DNA from: Echinococcus granulosus
Taxonomy: Eukaryota; Platyhelminthes; Cestoda; Cyclophyllidea; Taeniidae
DNA length: 64,000 bases
Reading direction: 5' to 3'
NCBI RefSeq assembly: GCF_000524195.1
Contig: NW_020170504.1
Span: 24,902-88,901 of the forward strand
Part shown: positions 1-12,664 of the stretch, one piece after another
Layout: every line of letters begins with the position of its first letter
Numbering within the stretch: position 1 is the stretch's first letter
Notes under the pieces: model-generated
The model's database searches: none
What the model was told of the DNA's origin: nothing
The model's input: only the letters and a program-made list of their open reading frames with translations
Program-made: the position numbers and the translations under genes

Positions 1-3000
1 AGGATACTGCGTTGCATAAGGCACAATTTACTGCAGAAGAGGGTTGAATGTTTTCGGGTAGGCTGGGTGAAGCATGCTCTGATGACCGTCATGCCACATG
101 AAATGTGGTAAAAGAAAGCATGTAGTAGATGAACGGTTACTGTGCTGGTATGCATTTGTAAAGCATAATTCACCTATACGCATATGCTGGAAATATTTGT
201 TTACCTAAATGTGTATTAATTTAACAGATATTTGTTCACTTATCTTTTAGACATACGAGGAAATCCTATTTGCACATTTTGCAACAAAAGCCAAAATTCC
301 TTGTTAGTGGTATTTCATCTCTAAAAAAGAAGCAGACACGTAATTTCTTCCAATGATATAGTGCGGTATACCAGGGCATAATAACGGTGGAGTTAAAAGA
401 CATTTGTTTAAATTTACTTGTTTAAATACGCGAGTACATGAGACTGCAGACTTCCTTCTTAGCACGGACCAGGAGTCGGGCCTCTCGGACCCCACCCATA
501 CATGACGCATTGGTTTCTACAGTAAAATTCTTACCCATAAAGAGGAGTTTTTTTGTAATATAGCTCAATTAAGAGAGCTTGGCAAGGAACAAATTTTCTT
601 TTCACGAGCACATTTCCAGATTCAAATGTCAGATAAACAGATGACATGCTTGAAAGGGTTTGAAATAGATGGTGGCTGATATTTCAGCACATCAACGGAG
701 CAAACATGGGGTGAACCAGTCGGCAAAGGTGGATTAACATGTGATGGCAGCCTTTTGTGATCTGGTCTGCAACTAATTTCTTGCGCAATGCAACCAAGGC
801 ATGAGAATTTTTGGTTCAGCGAGGATGCACTCCTTTTTACTAGTAGCAGCACTGAATTGTTGGAATCGTCTGAGTAGAGATGGAAAATAGGAATCTTGCG
901 TAGACTCTCTAAAGCATAAAATTACAGCAGCGTATTAATAAGTCTCCACGATACAGTTCTACTGGAACACTCAGGGTGATATTTTGAGTCCATGTGCCAT
1001 GAAGTTATATTTGCACAATCCCAAAGGCGTGTTGATCGTGCTGAGATCGTCAGGTGGTTCACCTAATGGTATTTAATGCTAGGCACCCTGAGAAAACTTG
1101 GAACTTAAGAAACAACTAAGCTCATCTGCTTTGCCACAGTTGAATTTTTTCACCTGTCTCTTGAACATGGAAATCGAAAACAGTTTCAGTCGAAGAAATC
1201 ACATTCCTCAAAATGGAGCTGATAGACCAAAAACAGGTTATTGGCAGCGGTTGCTCAAAATCGTCAATATGTGGCTTGAATTTGTAGTCCCTTTTCACCG
1301 GTGACTTCTAAACAATGAGTAAACTGAATAGAACGATCTCATTAGCTTCCTTCACTTCTTTCATATCTTCCTGCTGCTAACATATAGTCAAGATGCTCTG
1401 CAATCTGTGGTCAGGATGGATGATCGGCGTCTGTTGAAGATCTGTTAACCTCAAGCAATCGATCCCATCTGTAATCTGCCCAGTGAGGATCGCACTCACA
1501 TCTAGCTGTTTGTGTCTGTATCCGCAATGAAATTATGAATATTCTGAGAGCCTGAGCACATAAGCAAACTATTTTTGCGCTTTTGGATGTCACACGTTTG
1601 AATGGCTTGAAGCGCTGTAAAAGAAGCTTATCGTGTACATCGCTAAGCTCCTCATCAGTGCAAGAAGGAATTTTATTTCACCCTTTCATTTAACTCCAAC
1701 TTCATTAGATAGTAAATGTCATAACACCTAACATAGCTGTTTAAAAAATACCTCTAGTCTCCATGCGAAAGAATGACGTTTGTAGAGGAAAATAAATGAA
1801 TGTCGGGTAAAAGGACCACTTGATAAAACAATTTTGTACTTTTACACATGTAAGCAATACATTTACATGCTGCTGTCACATGATGATAATAAATAAGGAT
1901 CAATGCGGATTAGCTCATAAGAGTATAATAAGGTCTCCTGCATTTGACACTTCTACTTGTGAAATATCATTGAAAGATTGATGATCCTAAGAATGCAGGT
2001 TTTGGACACTACAAGTAAGCTTCTTCCATTACCTTTAAAAAATGTCTTTCACGCAAAAAAGATTATAAATGATTTTATTCTGAACAAAACCCAAAACGTA
2101 ATAACCGAGATACAAATTTGTTGCATTTATGGACTTGGCATACCCATAGCAAGTAATCGGATTGCAAAATCCGTTTAAAACATTGGCAGGAACCTAGTTG
2201 CTTTGCGAAACTTTGACTCTAAAAATAGTGAGAATAGATGGTCTTGCTATTTGTGAACACCCCATAAACCAAAAGGAACACTTTAATAATGGCGATGGAA
2301 CTAGTATATTACAAGGGGATTCTAAATTGTCACATCTGTTCTGCGAGGTGCGTTGACGTGGGAGTCCATTAAGGCGGCAGGGCCATGCAGTCCCGACAAC
2401 TCATCCTCCCCTAGTCTCTTCAAATCTTGCCATTTGCATTTTAAATGTCATTTTGCATGGTGCACATCTTGAAAATTCATAAGCCTTTTTGGGAGAGTAG
2501 ATGAGACAAAATATGCCAAAATTTCAGGGTTCATTAAAGGCCACCAAGTGTGGTTAAAGCCTTATTGTCGGCTTGCAGAAGAGCTGCTCTAGGCGCTAGT
2601 GCCCCCACCCTTACTGAATGACGTCTTCCCAGATTCAGTTGCACAACCAAGTGACACCGCCATACGATCAAGAAATTCATGATATTAGTCCCCTAATACA
2701 TGTTTAACACTTTACTAAAAATGATTTATTTTCAGTTTTATATTTAACAACGTATAACTGCTCAACCACTGGTGCTTCACGAGTTGGTGATATTGGTCTG
2801 AACACTGCCGGGAACTGAAGAATTAAGACTAGCGCCTGACCAATTCACCGCTGCTTCGTCCATCCAGAAGGAGTCTTGTTTAAGGTCCAAGCAACTGATC
2901 CTTCACAGCCACTATCATCAAAATAGGTTGTGACAGCTCGCCGCGATTCGCATTTCCGCTAGTTTTAGTTTACAACCGCCAATTTAGCTTCTTTGAACTG

Positions 3001-4020
3001 GTTTGCACTTAAATCCAAATGATTGCAGCAAGTGGTTGGAAGAAATAGGTGGTAAAAGTTGAAGTTGATGCATAAGAGGAAAAAGAATAAGTGAAGGAAA
3101 AGAAGCGGAAATGCATTGCGTAGGCAGAGGCTCACTGACTTCATGCCTGACTCGCGTATGAAGCAGCTTGGATGCCGATTCGTGATGGGCGGCGGACAGC
3201 AGGTTGGCTTGCTGAGGAGATGGACTAACTCTTGTACGGTTCCCTCACTTGTAATATGACCTAACACATCTTCTCTACATGATATGATGCATTTCCCCAT
3301 TGCTCAGGACCAAGGTACTGGGGCTATGCAATATCCATTGTTTGCTTTCTAACAGCGGAAAGCATACTGCTTGTTTTAAAACGCAACGAAATCCTGTAGA
3401 CTATTCCCATCATGGACTACTGGAAAAGTAGCGGAGTGACTTATAACTCGACTTTTATGACTCAAAGGGACGACAAGTATAAGACCGCAGTTTGGAAGTG
3501 GAATTAATGTTACAAATCCTAGTCACCATTTCGAACTTTGCAGTAATTCGTTTTGTCCTTTGTAACAATCGGTCCAGTATTATGGATGTCTAATTTTATA
3601 ATTTGGTAGCAAAATAAATTGGGGTAACTAGATTGTGATTTAACTACAGACCCTTCCAACGAAATGAGAAAGAGCCTCGGTTTCCATGCATTTAAGGTTT
3701 TCAGACAAAATTCTTCCTTTTGAAATTCCACGAGGTCCAAATTCTGAAACCGAGTTGGTTCAATGATCACTTCTTCAGGGAGCAGTAAGCAATTAAATTT
3801 GCACTTTTTCTGGCGGTTTGGCAGTCATTTTAACCCTAAGGCAAATGTGCGGACGCTTTTTCTCCTAGGGATGTACATGAGCTCTGCTGCATGGCCCTCA
3901 ACCTATGCCAATAGCCGCCTGGTTCTTCTATGCTCTAGTAATGCATGCTCATTACGACTTCAAGGGTGGGCTTGAGGTACGCATTTTCAACCTCCGCTAA
4001 GGTGGACATTAGTCAATGAA
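1..4020. other. Intergenic, no gene seen
   Basis: The open frames here are all under about 110 codons, show no recognisable domain, and are not flanked by convincing splice sites on either strand. Base composition is AT-rich like the other empty stretches. I see no RNA gene or tandem repeat. Confidence 0.5.
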
Positions 4021-4795
4021 AAAAGAATTAAAACTGAAGCTTACATGTGCGATCTTAAATTGAAATTTAACGCTTCAAAATTGAGCAGAAACAGAATGAG
4101 CGAAATATTTTGTCAATTGAAGTATGGAGGGGTACGTGGGTATGGTTGGAGATTAAAAAAAGACGGAATACGGCAATTTCCACTTCAATTCATTGCACAT
4201 AAGAAATAAATGAGAGTAAATACGAAGTCAACATGATGAATTGAAGAATGGGAAACAGAAGTCAGAGACGAGCTTTGTGAGACCAAACGAAGTGCGATAA
4301 AAAACTGAGGTCAGGCTACAACAGTCGAGATGGTCGTCAAGACCAATAAACACCGTTAGTGTTTAAAACTTAGTGGATGCGGAATGCATAGCCAAAAATT
4401 GGAGACACGGCTGCAGACTGAAATTTTACCCCATCAGCTACATTGTTTGACAAGACCCACCAAGAAAACTTTACTTGCGTGGAAACAAGTTCAAAAGGGA
4501 AGAACTAATGCACCTTGCCAGGGGGCACAAGTTTCCAAGTGATAACAATAGTGCAAATAGTTTCATGCCCATCCTGGTAAAAGGAAGAACGGGTCACTCT
4601 AGGAGGGATCAGGAAAAGTGATGCCACATACCAGAAGTGAAACCAAGGTGTCTGGCATGAAACATGCCACACAACCTTTAATTCTTGTCTATTTCGAAAG
4701 AGAGGAAAAAGTTGGCCTAACTAAAACCATCAAAGTGGAACCCCTTGTCTTACCTCGGAAATAGTGAATTCTTCATCGTTCTGCAATTCCACAAA
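4021..4795 (+). repeat. Dispersed module B, copy 1
   Basis: This stretch aligns by eye with 18840-19575 on the same strand and with the reverse complement of 29125-29880. Shared landmarks are a stretch reading AATAAATGAGAGT, the phrase ACAGTCGAGAT or GCAGTCGAGAT, the phrase CCTTGCCA, and GATGCCACATACCA or GGTGCCACATACCA. Divergence is substantial, with many small indels, so the copies are old. Its right edge leads toward candidate exon E (5208-5381), as the 29-kb copy leads toward the other exon E. No protein can be assigned. It may be intron or flank of a duplicated gene, or a decayed transposon. Confidence 0.7.
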
Positions 4796-5067
4796 GAACA
4801 TATTCACAGCCCTATCCATATGCGAAGGTCACCAAGTAAACGGGCGCGCTAACTGGTATCCAAAAGATGAAGCTTATTACTAGCTAAGCCAAAACAAATG
4901 TTTTTTTAATGCAGTAGAATTCTTGCTCCACAATTCGGTGCTAGAGATTTTATAGATTTTAAAGTGTGTATTTTCATAAGGAAGAATAATCGGACTGAGA
5001 AGGTGATAATGTTGATACGAATCCACCTCTCCACGAAGACGATGAAGACGAGTATAATGAAGGAGGT

Positions 5068-5078
5068 GGGGGGGGGGG
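5068..5078 (+). repeat. G homopolymer, 11 bases
   Basis: A run of eleven G residues follows a purine-rich stretch. It is a likely site of length variation or sequencing error. No function is implied. Confidence 0.9.
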
Positions 5079-5207
5079 TTTCCACACTTAACGCGGATCC
5101 TGGTGGAGTCTACTTACATTAACTTCTTCAAAACATTGATGAGACCAACATTTTGGTAAATCCCATGATCATCGGCTATAATTTCCCCCTTTTGGTAATA
5201 TTGTAGC

Positions 5208-5381
5208 AGCTTGCCAGATCTGGATTGCCTTAAAGCGGTTGACGACTTCGAAGAGCCACCAGATGAGATGTCGAACTACATCCATCCGTTAAAGGACGTC
5301 TTGTCGTACTATCGTAATGGCCCTCTTCCTAAGGCACACATAGTAGTCTACAAGAAATGCTCTCTCTACTGGTGTAGATAA
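5208..5381 (+). pseudogene. Candidate exon E, copy 1, unrecognised protein
   Basis: An open stretch follows a plausible acceptor (TTGTAG ending at 5207). Its conceptual peptide contains DLDCLKAVDDF, then PDEMSNYI and later PLPKAH. It matches the minus-strand peptide at 28190-28377, which contains DLDNLMAIDDF, PDELQNYI and PLPKTIE, at about the same spacing. Conservation of residue pattern and frame between two diverged copies is the only evidence that it codes. A stop follows immediately, so either a donor near CTACTG|GTGTAG is used or the copy is broken. The peptide is acidic and probably helical. I do not recognise the family. Confidence 0.4.
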
Positions 5382-6374
5382 ATCATGCTCATCCTCGGAT
5401 TGTCAAAGTTTTCGCTTCAAAAGGGGAGACTAAGCACTCCACTTCGTTATTTCCAGACAAGTAGACGCTAATATGCAGTGGTTGAAGAACAGTTCGATGG
5501 TTTTCTATTGTCTAGTTTGGCTAAACTTTGGCTTCTCCGGGAACTATCCGCTACCTATAATGGGCAAATCAGCTGAAAATGGACCTTTGTATATGCAGCC
5601 ATTTGAGGCTCTGATCGGCTCCTTATTTTGTATTCATCAGTTTTGTCTGCTGCATTCTATCCATGCACAAGAAAAAGTTTATTAATTAGCCATTTTGATT
5701 ACAATTGTTTTTCCTTTTTGTCAAATGCTTCTCAATTTTGATGTAATGTCACGTCGCGCAGTGTTGTGTTTCCTTCAAAACCGAAACCGTTAAAGTAGAT
5801 CAGGACGTAGAGCCCCTTCATAATAAAGTATATCTTAGAGCACCCCAAACCGTTTGCAAAAGAGGCGTTCACTTTTGCAATTGTGACAGCAAGTGGGTTG
5901 TGGAATGAATTGTTAGTGAATATTTTACCTTAAAACACCATGCTCGAGTCCAAAGTCGTTTCCAGCATTACTCCCAGTAGCGCTGCATTCTTACATGATA
6001 AAATCTGGCTTACTCACCCTCTGATGAGGCGCTAATAAATGACTCGCCGAACAAAATTCTGTTTATTTTTTCGAGGGTCGTTCCGTTATTCCCCAATTCA
6101 TTGACCAAATAGTGCCTGTAAGCGCCATTAAATTAATCTCGCACTTCCGCATGACCAGTACACCATGTCTTAACAGAAATTAATAGTTGTTTCTCAATTA
6201 CTGGTGAGAAACCAGTTCCTTTTAACAAATAATGAAATTTGTGTTTAAGACATTTGTCAAGGAGTTGTTAATTTTAGACACAAACCTTGCAATTGCATAC
6301 AGTTACTTTATGATTACATTCTACTTCACTGGGTATTTTAGCTCATATTTAAGATGGTTTGGTTTTGCATCAGA

Positions 6375-6770
6375 AGGCATTCGTTATGGTGCTGCAGCGA
6401 AAGCGGTAGATTACATGGATGAATGCGCATTCGCTATTTTCAATGAAGTCAGACTTCTGAATTATAGCTAAGTATTCCATATTTTTCTTGGTCATGTGCG
6501 TTACCCATCCTACCGTGTGATTGCGTGGCCAAGTTAAATTTGCCTTTCCCTTTTCTTTCACAGTCGAAAATGGGCAGAACAGTGTGGTGATTGTTATGCA
6601 CCTCATCAAGAGGGCTTCAATTTGGGCGCATTTCTCTACAGTGGCGCCGAGCCTTACCTGCGAGGAGGCTTCTTCCATCCCACATTCCACTGCAATTGAG
6701 ACCATCATCAATAATGCTTTCTTTCCGAGGGCTCTGTTGCTCCCCTAGTAGTCAACTCAGCCTCGTGAGT
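6375..6770 (+). repeat. Module D/G, copy 1, with candidate exon G
   Basis: The segment aligns with the reverse complement of 26930-27430 and of 22190-22760. Within it, 6564-6748 follows a very good acceptor (CTTTTCTTTCACAG) and reads VVIVMHLIKRASIWAHF, against GMILAHLIKSALNKAHF in the minus-strand copy at 27176-27090. Further on, EEA and AIETIIN recur in the 22.5-kb copy. Protein-level agreement in one frame of three copies suggests an ancestral exon. The frame closes at 6748 in this copy. The opposite strand shows a GTAAGG that looks like a donor, but that is the complement of codons conserved in this frame. Confidence 0.5.
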
Positions 6771-6870
6771 CGGTCCTCTTCACTTTCACATTCCCTTGCT
6801 TTGTTTATGTTTACCTACTCTCCTGATTCACGAAGACAGAGCATCAAGATGATGACACCTGGAGGCTCGA

Positions 6871-7146
6871 TTGGAAACGTATTTAGATTACATACTGCAT
6901 TTCATAGAGTTCGAGGATAAAGTTTCGTTCGCCCGCGTTGCTAAGGCTTGTAGACAGCATACCTCAGCAACGGGTGCACTTGCATATCGTCACTATATAT
7001 TTAGTTTTTTGATTGAAGTGGCCCACTATGATGCGAGTTGCAACAGCATCGGCAGCCAGCAGCCGAGTGCGTCTACCTCCCTGCTTCAGCTGGCGAGTCG
7101 ATGGAACCTCAGCACAAGTAGCTGTACGATTTCGTCTCTGCTCTGA
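6871..7146 (+). pseudogene. Candidate exon F, copy 1, unrecognised
   Basis: An open frame of 91 codons lies just downstream of module G. The part around YLDYILHFIEF, followed by a basic, Cys- and His-containing stretch, resembles WFKSLSAFLEF and its continuation in the minus-strand frame at 26409-26684, which sits in the corresponding place of the inverted copy. Two stops immediately upstream and the absence of a clear acceptor argue that this copy may be dead. The segment looks alpha-helical with no motif I can name. The resemblance is weaker than for modules E and G. Confidence 0.3.
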
Positions 7147-7416
7147 CCTATTTGGATAATTCGGCTAATGCGAGTTTGGTTGCCTCCATTTTCAAGCAGC
7201 AGCAGCAGCAGTGGCTTCTTCTGCTTTTCTTCCAGACTGCAGAAATTCTGGCGAGGAGAGAGTGACTTGCAAAACCTTGCAAAGATTTCTACAGGTATAG
7301 CAGTTGCAGAACACCTAAGGAAACGTCGATTATATTTCCAACTTCCTATTTGAGGTTGCATTTATAAATAAGAACAGCGTAAACGAGCTATCTGTACAGC
7401 TTACGTCACCAATAAC

Positions 7417-7602
7417 GTGGGGAAAAGATTGAGAAAGCCACCCCTTAAGTATGTAAATAAATTCTCATCAGAAGGTGTTGAGCTAGAAAGAAAAAACGAC
7501 GTGAAACTTATAGCAGATAGTGGCGAGACTAGACCGATCTGGCAGCCACCCAGGCGCATACCCTTTCCTTTGCCAGAAATGGCAAATTGTGCTGACAAAT
7601 AG
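7417..7602 (+). mobile_element. Ty3/gypsy-like pol fragment
   Basis: The 61-codon frame ends with the phrase TRPIWQPPRRIPFPL. A TG-x-x-RPI-x-QPPRR-(I/L)-P phrase is typical of the segment just before the reverse transcriptase domain of Ty3/gypsy retrotransposons, where the newly made protein passes from protease linker into RT. A stop follows after about ten more residues, and no RT catalytic motif (YxDD) is seen nearby. I read it as a short dead fragment. A chance match cannot be excluded without a search. Confidence 0.5.
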
Positions 7603-8033
7603 GTGATCAGGTACGAAAACGTTGAGCCAGAAGGAAATTCTCACCGACTTCACAAATGTAAATTCTAAAGCTTAGCGTTCTCCTGCTTCCCCATGTGATG
7701 AAACCAATGATTAGTGTATATACCAGTGTGGGTTTCTCCCAAGTCTAATGACTCATGCCACCAATAGCCTCCATCTTCAGTAACGCCTTCCACTATACTT
7801 CTTTCCCTTCACTTTGTCCACCATCACCTTGTTTTCTTCTTATATGAACAGCCATCACCATTCTCAGTACAACTCTCACCTGTTTCATTCGCTCCTCCCT
7901 CTCACCACTTAGTGTTGATCTCAATTCGGAGGCGAAGCAGGTGGAGTGCAGAGTGAAATGTGGGAAATAAAGTCTTGGTAAAGTAGTGAAGAAATGACAA
8001 GTACATTAAGCAATTAATGAACCAATCAACCAA

Positions 8034-8133
8034 NNNNNNNNNNNNNNNNNNNNNNNNNNNNNNNNNNNNNNNNNNNNNNNNNNNNNNNNNNNNNNNNNNN
8101 NNNNNNNNNNNNNNNNNNNNNNNNNNNNNNNNN
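8034..8133. other. Assembly gap of 100 N
   Basis: Exactly 100 N residues mark a scaffold join of unknown true length. The join lies inside the left arm of the proposed inverted duplication, so spacing across it should not be trusted. Confidence 0.99.
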
Positions 8134-11100
8134 ATGGAGCTGGTGTGTGGTCTATCGTGAGGGTTTAGAGAGGGGAAGAGGCGATGAATGCATATGCACA
8201 ACTTACCCTTACTTCCAATAAATTTAGACGTTCTCTATGCTTTGGTCCACTGACGTGCCTGAAAAGGGAAAGCTAGGGGTGATGAAGAGCGAAAAGGTGA
8301 TCAACTGCAAAGATGAACCAGAGAGGGAAAAGGGCATTGGAGGCGAAATGAACTGCGCCAAGAGCTACAGCCAGGATGAATGCATTGGGATCTAGAAGAT
8401 GCTGTACAGCCTAGATGGGTATGTTTCTCGCCTTTGCGACCGAAGTCTTCCCCAGTGACAGGTGTGAGAATCGTTCGGTGATACGCAGTATGTGTCGCGT
8501 TGTGTATTGTGGAAGTAGTGACAGTAGACACTCGGCTACGCCCTCCCCTCGTCCCATAGTCACAGTAACCGACCCAACTTGCAGCTGTTTGTATCGTCAT
8601 CAATGCAGTCAGATGGCTGCCTTGCTCCCAAATCTTTACCATATAGCTAAACTCAAAGCTTATAACTTATTGTCGGTTTTCGGATTCTTAAAGGAGAAGG
8701 GCCAGTCGAAAATTATCCGTATTCTGTAGCGATATTCGTCTCGACTACTGGCACGCAACTAGATTCTCTTTGGATGGACCCACTGCTGGTACTACTTACC
8801 CTTCCAGCTATTGTGAACCCATACATTCATCCCGGCACCTTCTAACAGTCTCAATGTGGTTCGCTAGAGATCTGGAGCAAAGAGGAGCAAAGAGCATTTG
8901 ATAAACTTTTATCACTATAATAAGACTTTCGTGTCTGCCATGGTCCTAAATGCGTAATAAACAGCAGTGAGTCTTGCAGCATGTACTACTTAGTCCTGGA
9001 CAATGGTTTTCAGCAAGCTACTTTCGAGTCACAATTGCCTTTTAAGGGAAGAGGTTCCTAAAAGCAACACCACATAATTTCAGGAGTTATTGAAGGGAAA
9101 AGGACAGAGCTATTTCATGACAGTCGCCTTAGGCTTGTAATGTAATCATACCATACATCACAAGGATGATTAACCTAATGATGCAACCCATGGTGTAGCA
9201 ATATGTTAAATTCCTTTGTGTGTAGCTTGCCTAGAAATACCCGTGTTGAGCAGTCATGTGATCACGTTAGAAATGACATGGCTGTTAGGTAAGGTCAGTC
9301 TAGTCCTATCCCCAGTCTCCGAGGTATGTTAATGCCCAGGTCAGACACAGTGATTAATTTAAATTCGATTATTTTCATCAACTAGTAGATTTGACCCTGC
9401 AAATGTGTTAATCATCCATGCTTTGGATACAGTTTTTGTGTCAAGATGTATCTTTTGACGATTTTTTTGAGACCCGTAAATCATTTAAAGTAGAAATCAC
9501 AGGCATTCAACATCAATTCCAGCATGGAAATGGAGGTTTACTTGATGTCCTTGACGCATTTAATCCCGACAAAAGTGTGGAACGCTAAAGTCAGCACATA
9601 AGCCATTGGGATTTGTTGGGTAAGTATCTCCAGGTATTTTTTAAGCGCGATGTCACCTTAGGCATTCAATATCTAATTTAACGAAAAAGGCGATCATATC
9701 TACTTCCGTTGTTACTTCAAATTCACTGGAAGAGAACAGTTTGCCTTAATGTTTTCCTTGTTTACAGCGCCTGTCCAATAAATGATATCCTCTTACATTA
9801 TGCATTTTAATCAGTAGATAAATAAACGACACGATTGTTGCAGGTTTCCGCTTCGCGTAGACCAAAACTAGTTACTTGTCGCAGCGGTAAATGCTGATTG
9901 GAACTTATCTACTGCTGCATTTGAAATATTGGAACCTTGGCAAATGGAAAACATGGGAAGCCCCTCCATTACACCCTTAAACCTAGCAGCTGTTAATTGA
10001 GGGCTGTCCAATCCCTCCCCCGCCAGATCGTGTTGTTTTATTTGACACCGAAACATGGGAAATAAAACCTAGCATTTCAACCACTCAATGGAAGAGAATT
10101 TCAATTACGTGAGACTTAATGGTTTGAGTCGCTGCAAGCAATCTAAATGTCGCTGGTGTGGATTTTATTAAACAGTAAAGGGATTTAATTGCTTACAGCT
10201 AACTAATATTTAAAAATTTCAAAGTATATTGCCATCACTAACACGTGTATCTGATTAACACGGATTTCCGTTGGAATCCCACTCATATACTCCTATGTGA
10301 TTAAAAAATAAAGTTTAGCCCCCCGATCCCTTTATTTAAAGTTTGCATAAAGCACATAATGACAAATTTATCACAAAGTATGGCGTTTTTTAACGAGGTT
10401 GTTAAATATTTCCCTTTTTGTTACAGTTGTTTAAAAATAATGTTATAGTACAGTCAAAATAGTTAAATTAACTTTATTGCCATCAGACTTTTTGATTTCC
10501 TGTTTGAAACACGAAGCAAAAGTTTATCTTGCCAAAGGAAAGACATGGCCATCTCTAAAACTTATAACTAACCAATTGAAAAATGAGTCCTAATTTTCCA
10601 CTCCTCAGACAAATTTTACATTGTAGCATCCATCTCTCATTGTCACTTGTAGTCGTATGCGCCATTTGATACCCCTATTCGTCACAATCGAGTTGACTAC
10701 ATGATTTTAACCGTTCGAATTAACAACCTCGCTCCACTTCATTCCTTCTCTCCTCTCGCTTAAACTTCCAAATTTTCAGTCGCAGAGCAGATTTCCAGAA
10801 TGCTAGTTGTAAAGTGATTCAAGCACCACAATCTGCTAAACTCTCAGCCCAGAGAGGGGGCACTTTTGACCAAAGAACAATGCATTAGCCTCTTCTTCGT
10901 CTGTTCTGATAGGATGCATGCAGTGCTGATGCCTACCTTTTTTCCATGACTTGGTAAAAAAGATGAAGGCCATGCTATCTTTCAACCTGTTGATTGCATA
11001 GATTTTCCGGGACATTTACAACTACTCACCAACTGCACAAGTCAGTGATAAAATCAGAAAATGCCATCGTTACTGCTAAACACACAAGAGATCCAGTCAC

Positions 11101-11280
11101 CTGCGGTGCCTTTTGGTTGATTTAGAGTCTCCATTTCAAGTGATCCTAATTTTTTTTGATCTTAGATCGCACCAGGTTTAATCCAATAAATTAGACTAGT
11201 TGATAAAGTTTCTGCCATGACGCTTGATGTTCCAGAGTCGGGAAATCGTTTATGCAGCAGACAGGAGAAAATTATTAAAA
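8134..11280. other. No supported gene
   Basis: Between the gap and the 142-codon frame at 11290 I find only short frames. The GC-richer stretch 8300-8640 has overlapping frames on both strands (104 and 113 codons), neither with a recognisable motif or splice context. The remainder is AT-rich. Confidence 0.45.
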
Positions 11281-11289
11281 TTGCTATTG

Positions 11290-11718
11290 CTAAGGGAATT
11301 CCACCCCATTTGACTTATCTCTCCTCACATTTATGATGACTGCAAGGGATTCTGAGGTGGCTATCGGATCACTCTTGATGGATCGCGAAGGCTGCACGAG
11401 ACTGATTATGCAGACAGAGCAGTCTGGATTGTCTCCTTCCTCTGGAATCGTGATCCTTCTAATAGTACGACCCATACCACCTTCATTAGAATTTACAGTA
11501 ATGGTGAAAGTACTTGTTCCACCAAACCATATGCTCAGTGGATATCTGCTCATTGAAATATAAGTGGTATCTTTAACGTGTGGTGATTCCAACTGTAGTG
11601 TGCACTCACAATACGACACGCCATCTATATTAAAGAATGGCAAAAGGTGAAAAGTGTACAGCTCTGTGACCTTTATCCGCACTTTGTTCCGTCTGATAGC
11701 GAATGGCTTTAAAGACAT
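11290..11718 (-). CDS. Unrecognised 142-codon ORF in module C, copy 1
   Basis: A single uninterrupted frame begins at an ATG and would encode a beta-rich, moderately basic protein of 142 residues with the phrase NSNEGGMGRTIRRIT near its middle. The plus-strand sequence at 23045-23545 is a diverged copy in which HSNEGG, a similar Lys/Arg-Arg-Ile step and SFVQP recur, but one frameshift near 23190 breaks that frame. DNA similarity extends upstream of the ATG (shared CAGCTACTCTTTCCACA), so the repeat is longer than the ORF. No signal peptide or known domain is seen. The survival of this frame could be chance, or could mean a functional tapeworm-specific gene. In the sense of modules E and G it would be antisense. 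Confidence 0.35.
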   Translation of the reverse strand: MSLKPFAIRRNKVRIKVTELYTFHLLPFFNIDGVSYCECTLQLESPHVKDTTYISMSRYPLSIWFGGTSTFTITVNSNEGGMGRTIRRITIPEEGDNPDCSVCIISLVQPSRSIKSDPIATSESLAVIINVRRDKSNGVEFP

Positions 11719-12313
11719 TTTAAAGGGAAGTAGCTGAAGGCTGTGGAAAGAGTAGCTGGCAGAGACACTTGTTGCCGAGATTCACGAAGTTTGGAATATT
11801 AAACTTCCAGTATGCCATCTTAAGTGATATAGAAGTCAGATGGATAAAGTGTGATAAAAGCAAAATAACCAAATGGCAAAATGCATAAAAGTTTAAATAA
11901 TTTGCCCCCTGTATGAGTGTTAAGACTGACCTCATCGTTATGTCAGAGCATTGGCTCTCTACGTGTCGTCCATTTTAAGAGACACAATCTCCACGCCTGC
12001 CTGATTTCCCTATGACCAACGATAATGAATGCAATAGGCTAAAATGGGAACTTACAATCCCCAATAAGCAGTGAAAACTGGCAGCAATAATGGTATCAAT
12101 GCCGCTGCTTGCTCTACTGCTTATGGCCATCTACCCCATCTGACTGCAAATTATTCCTCAGGTAGTCGTTGTCTGATAGAATTGCCGCTTTTCCAGAAAA
12201 CAATAGCTTTTAATGTGCCAGCCATGTGCTCCTCGATTGACGGAAACATTGTCTCATGAAATAATTACATAAATCTTGTCGAATTCATTATTGTTTTTAT
12301 AAGTTGATTTCAG

Positions 12314-12664
12314 TAGCCTATCATCAATTGCGAAGACGTCGAAGCGTCAACCCAGCCGAAATTCGTAGAATGCGAAAAATTGTGGAACTTGCACAGGCTA
12401 GTTCAAATTATGTCACCCATATTGTAGACCGCCTTTTCCTCCTATGCATTCATTACAAAATTCGTTCAAAGCTGGTGTACCGAGTAATCCCCTCCTTCCT
12501 GTCTGTAAGTTAGTACTTACGAGTGAACGCACAATCAACGCAAGGCAATGTGTACTTTATACTGTTTTATCACAGGAGGATTCTATTAGAATGGGCATTT
12601 CTTCATACAAAAATGATTTGTCAGTTGGGTACCCCGAGAAATGGCATGCCTTTCAGGAAGCATG
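12314..12664 (+). CDS. Two candidate internal exons of an unrecognised gene
   Basis: The first exon (12314-12504, 191 bp) follows TTGATTTCAG and ends at a consensus donor GTAAGT. It reads AYHQLRRRRSVNPAEIRR and continues with a helical segment. The next acceptor, TTTTATCACAG at 12575, opens 12576-12664 in matching phase 0, with PEKWHAFQEAW just before a possible GTATGA donor. The 71-nt intron between them fits this genome. The basic patch followed by helices suggests an intracellular protein. I cannot name it and find no partner exons with confidence upstream. The 89-codon frame at 14226 could belong to it, but no link is shown. Confidence 0.4.
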
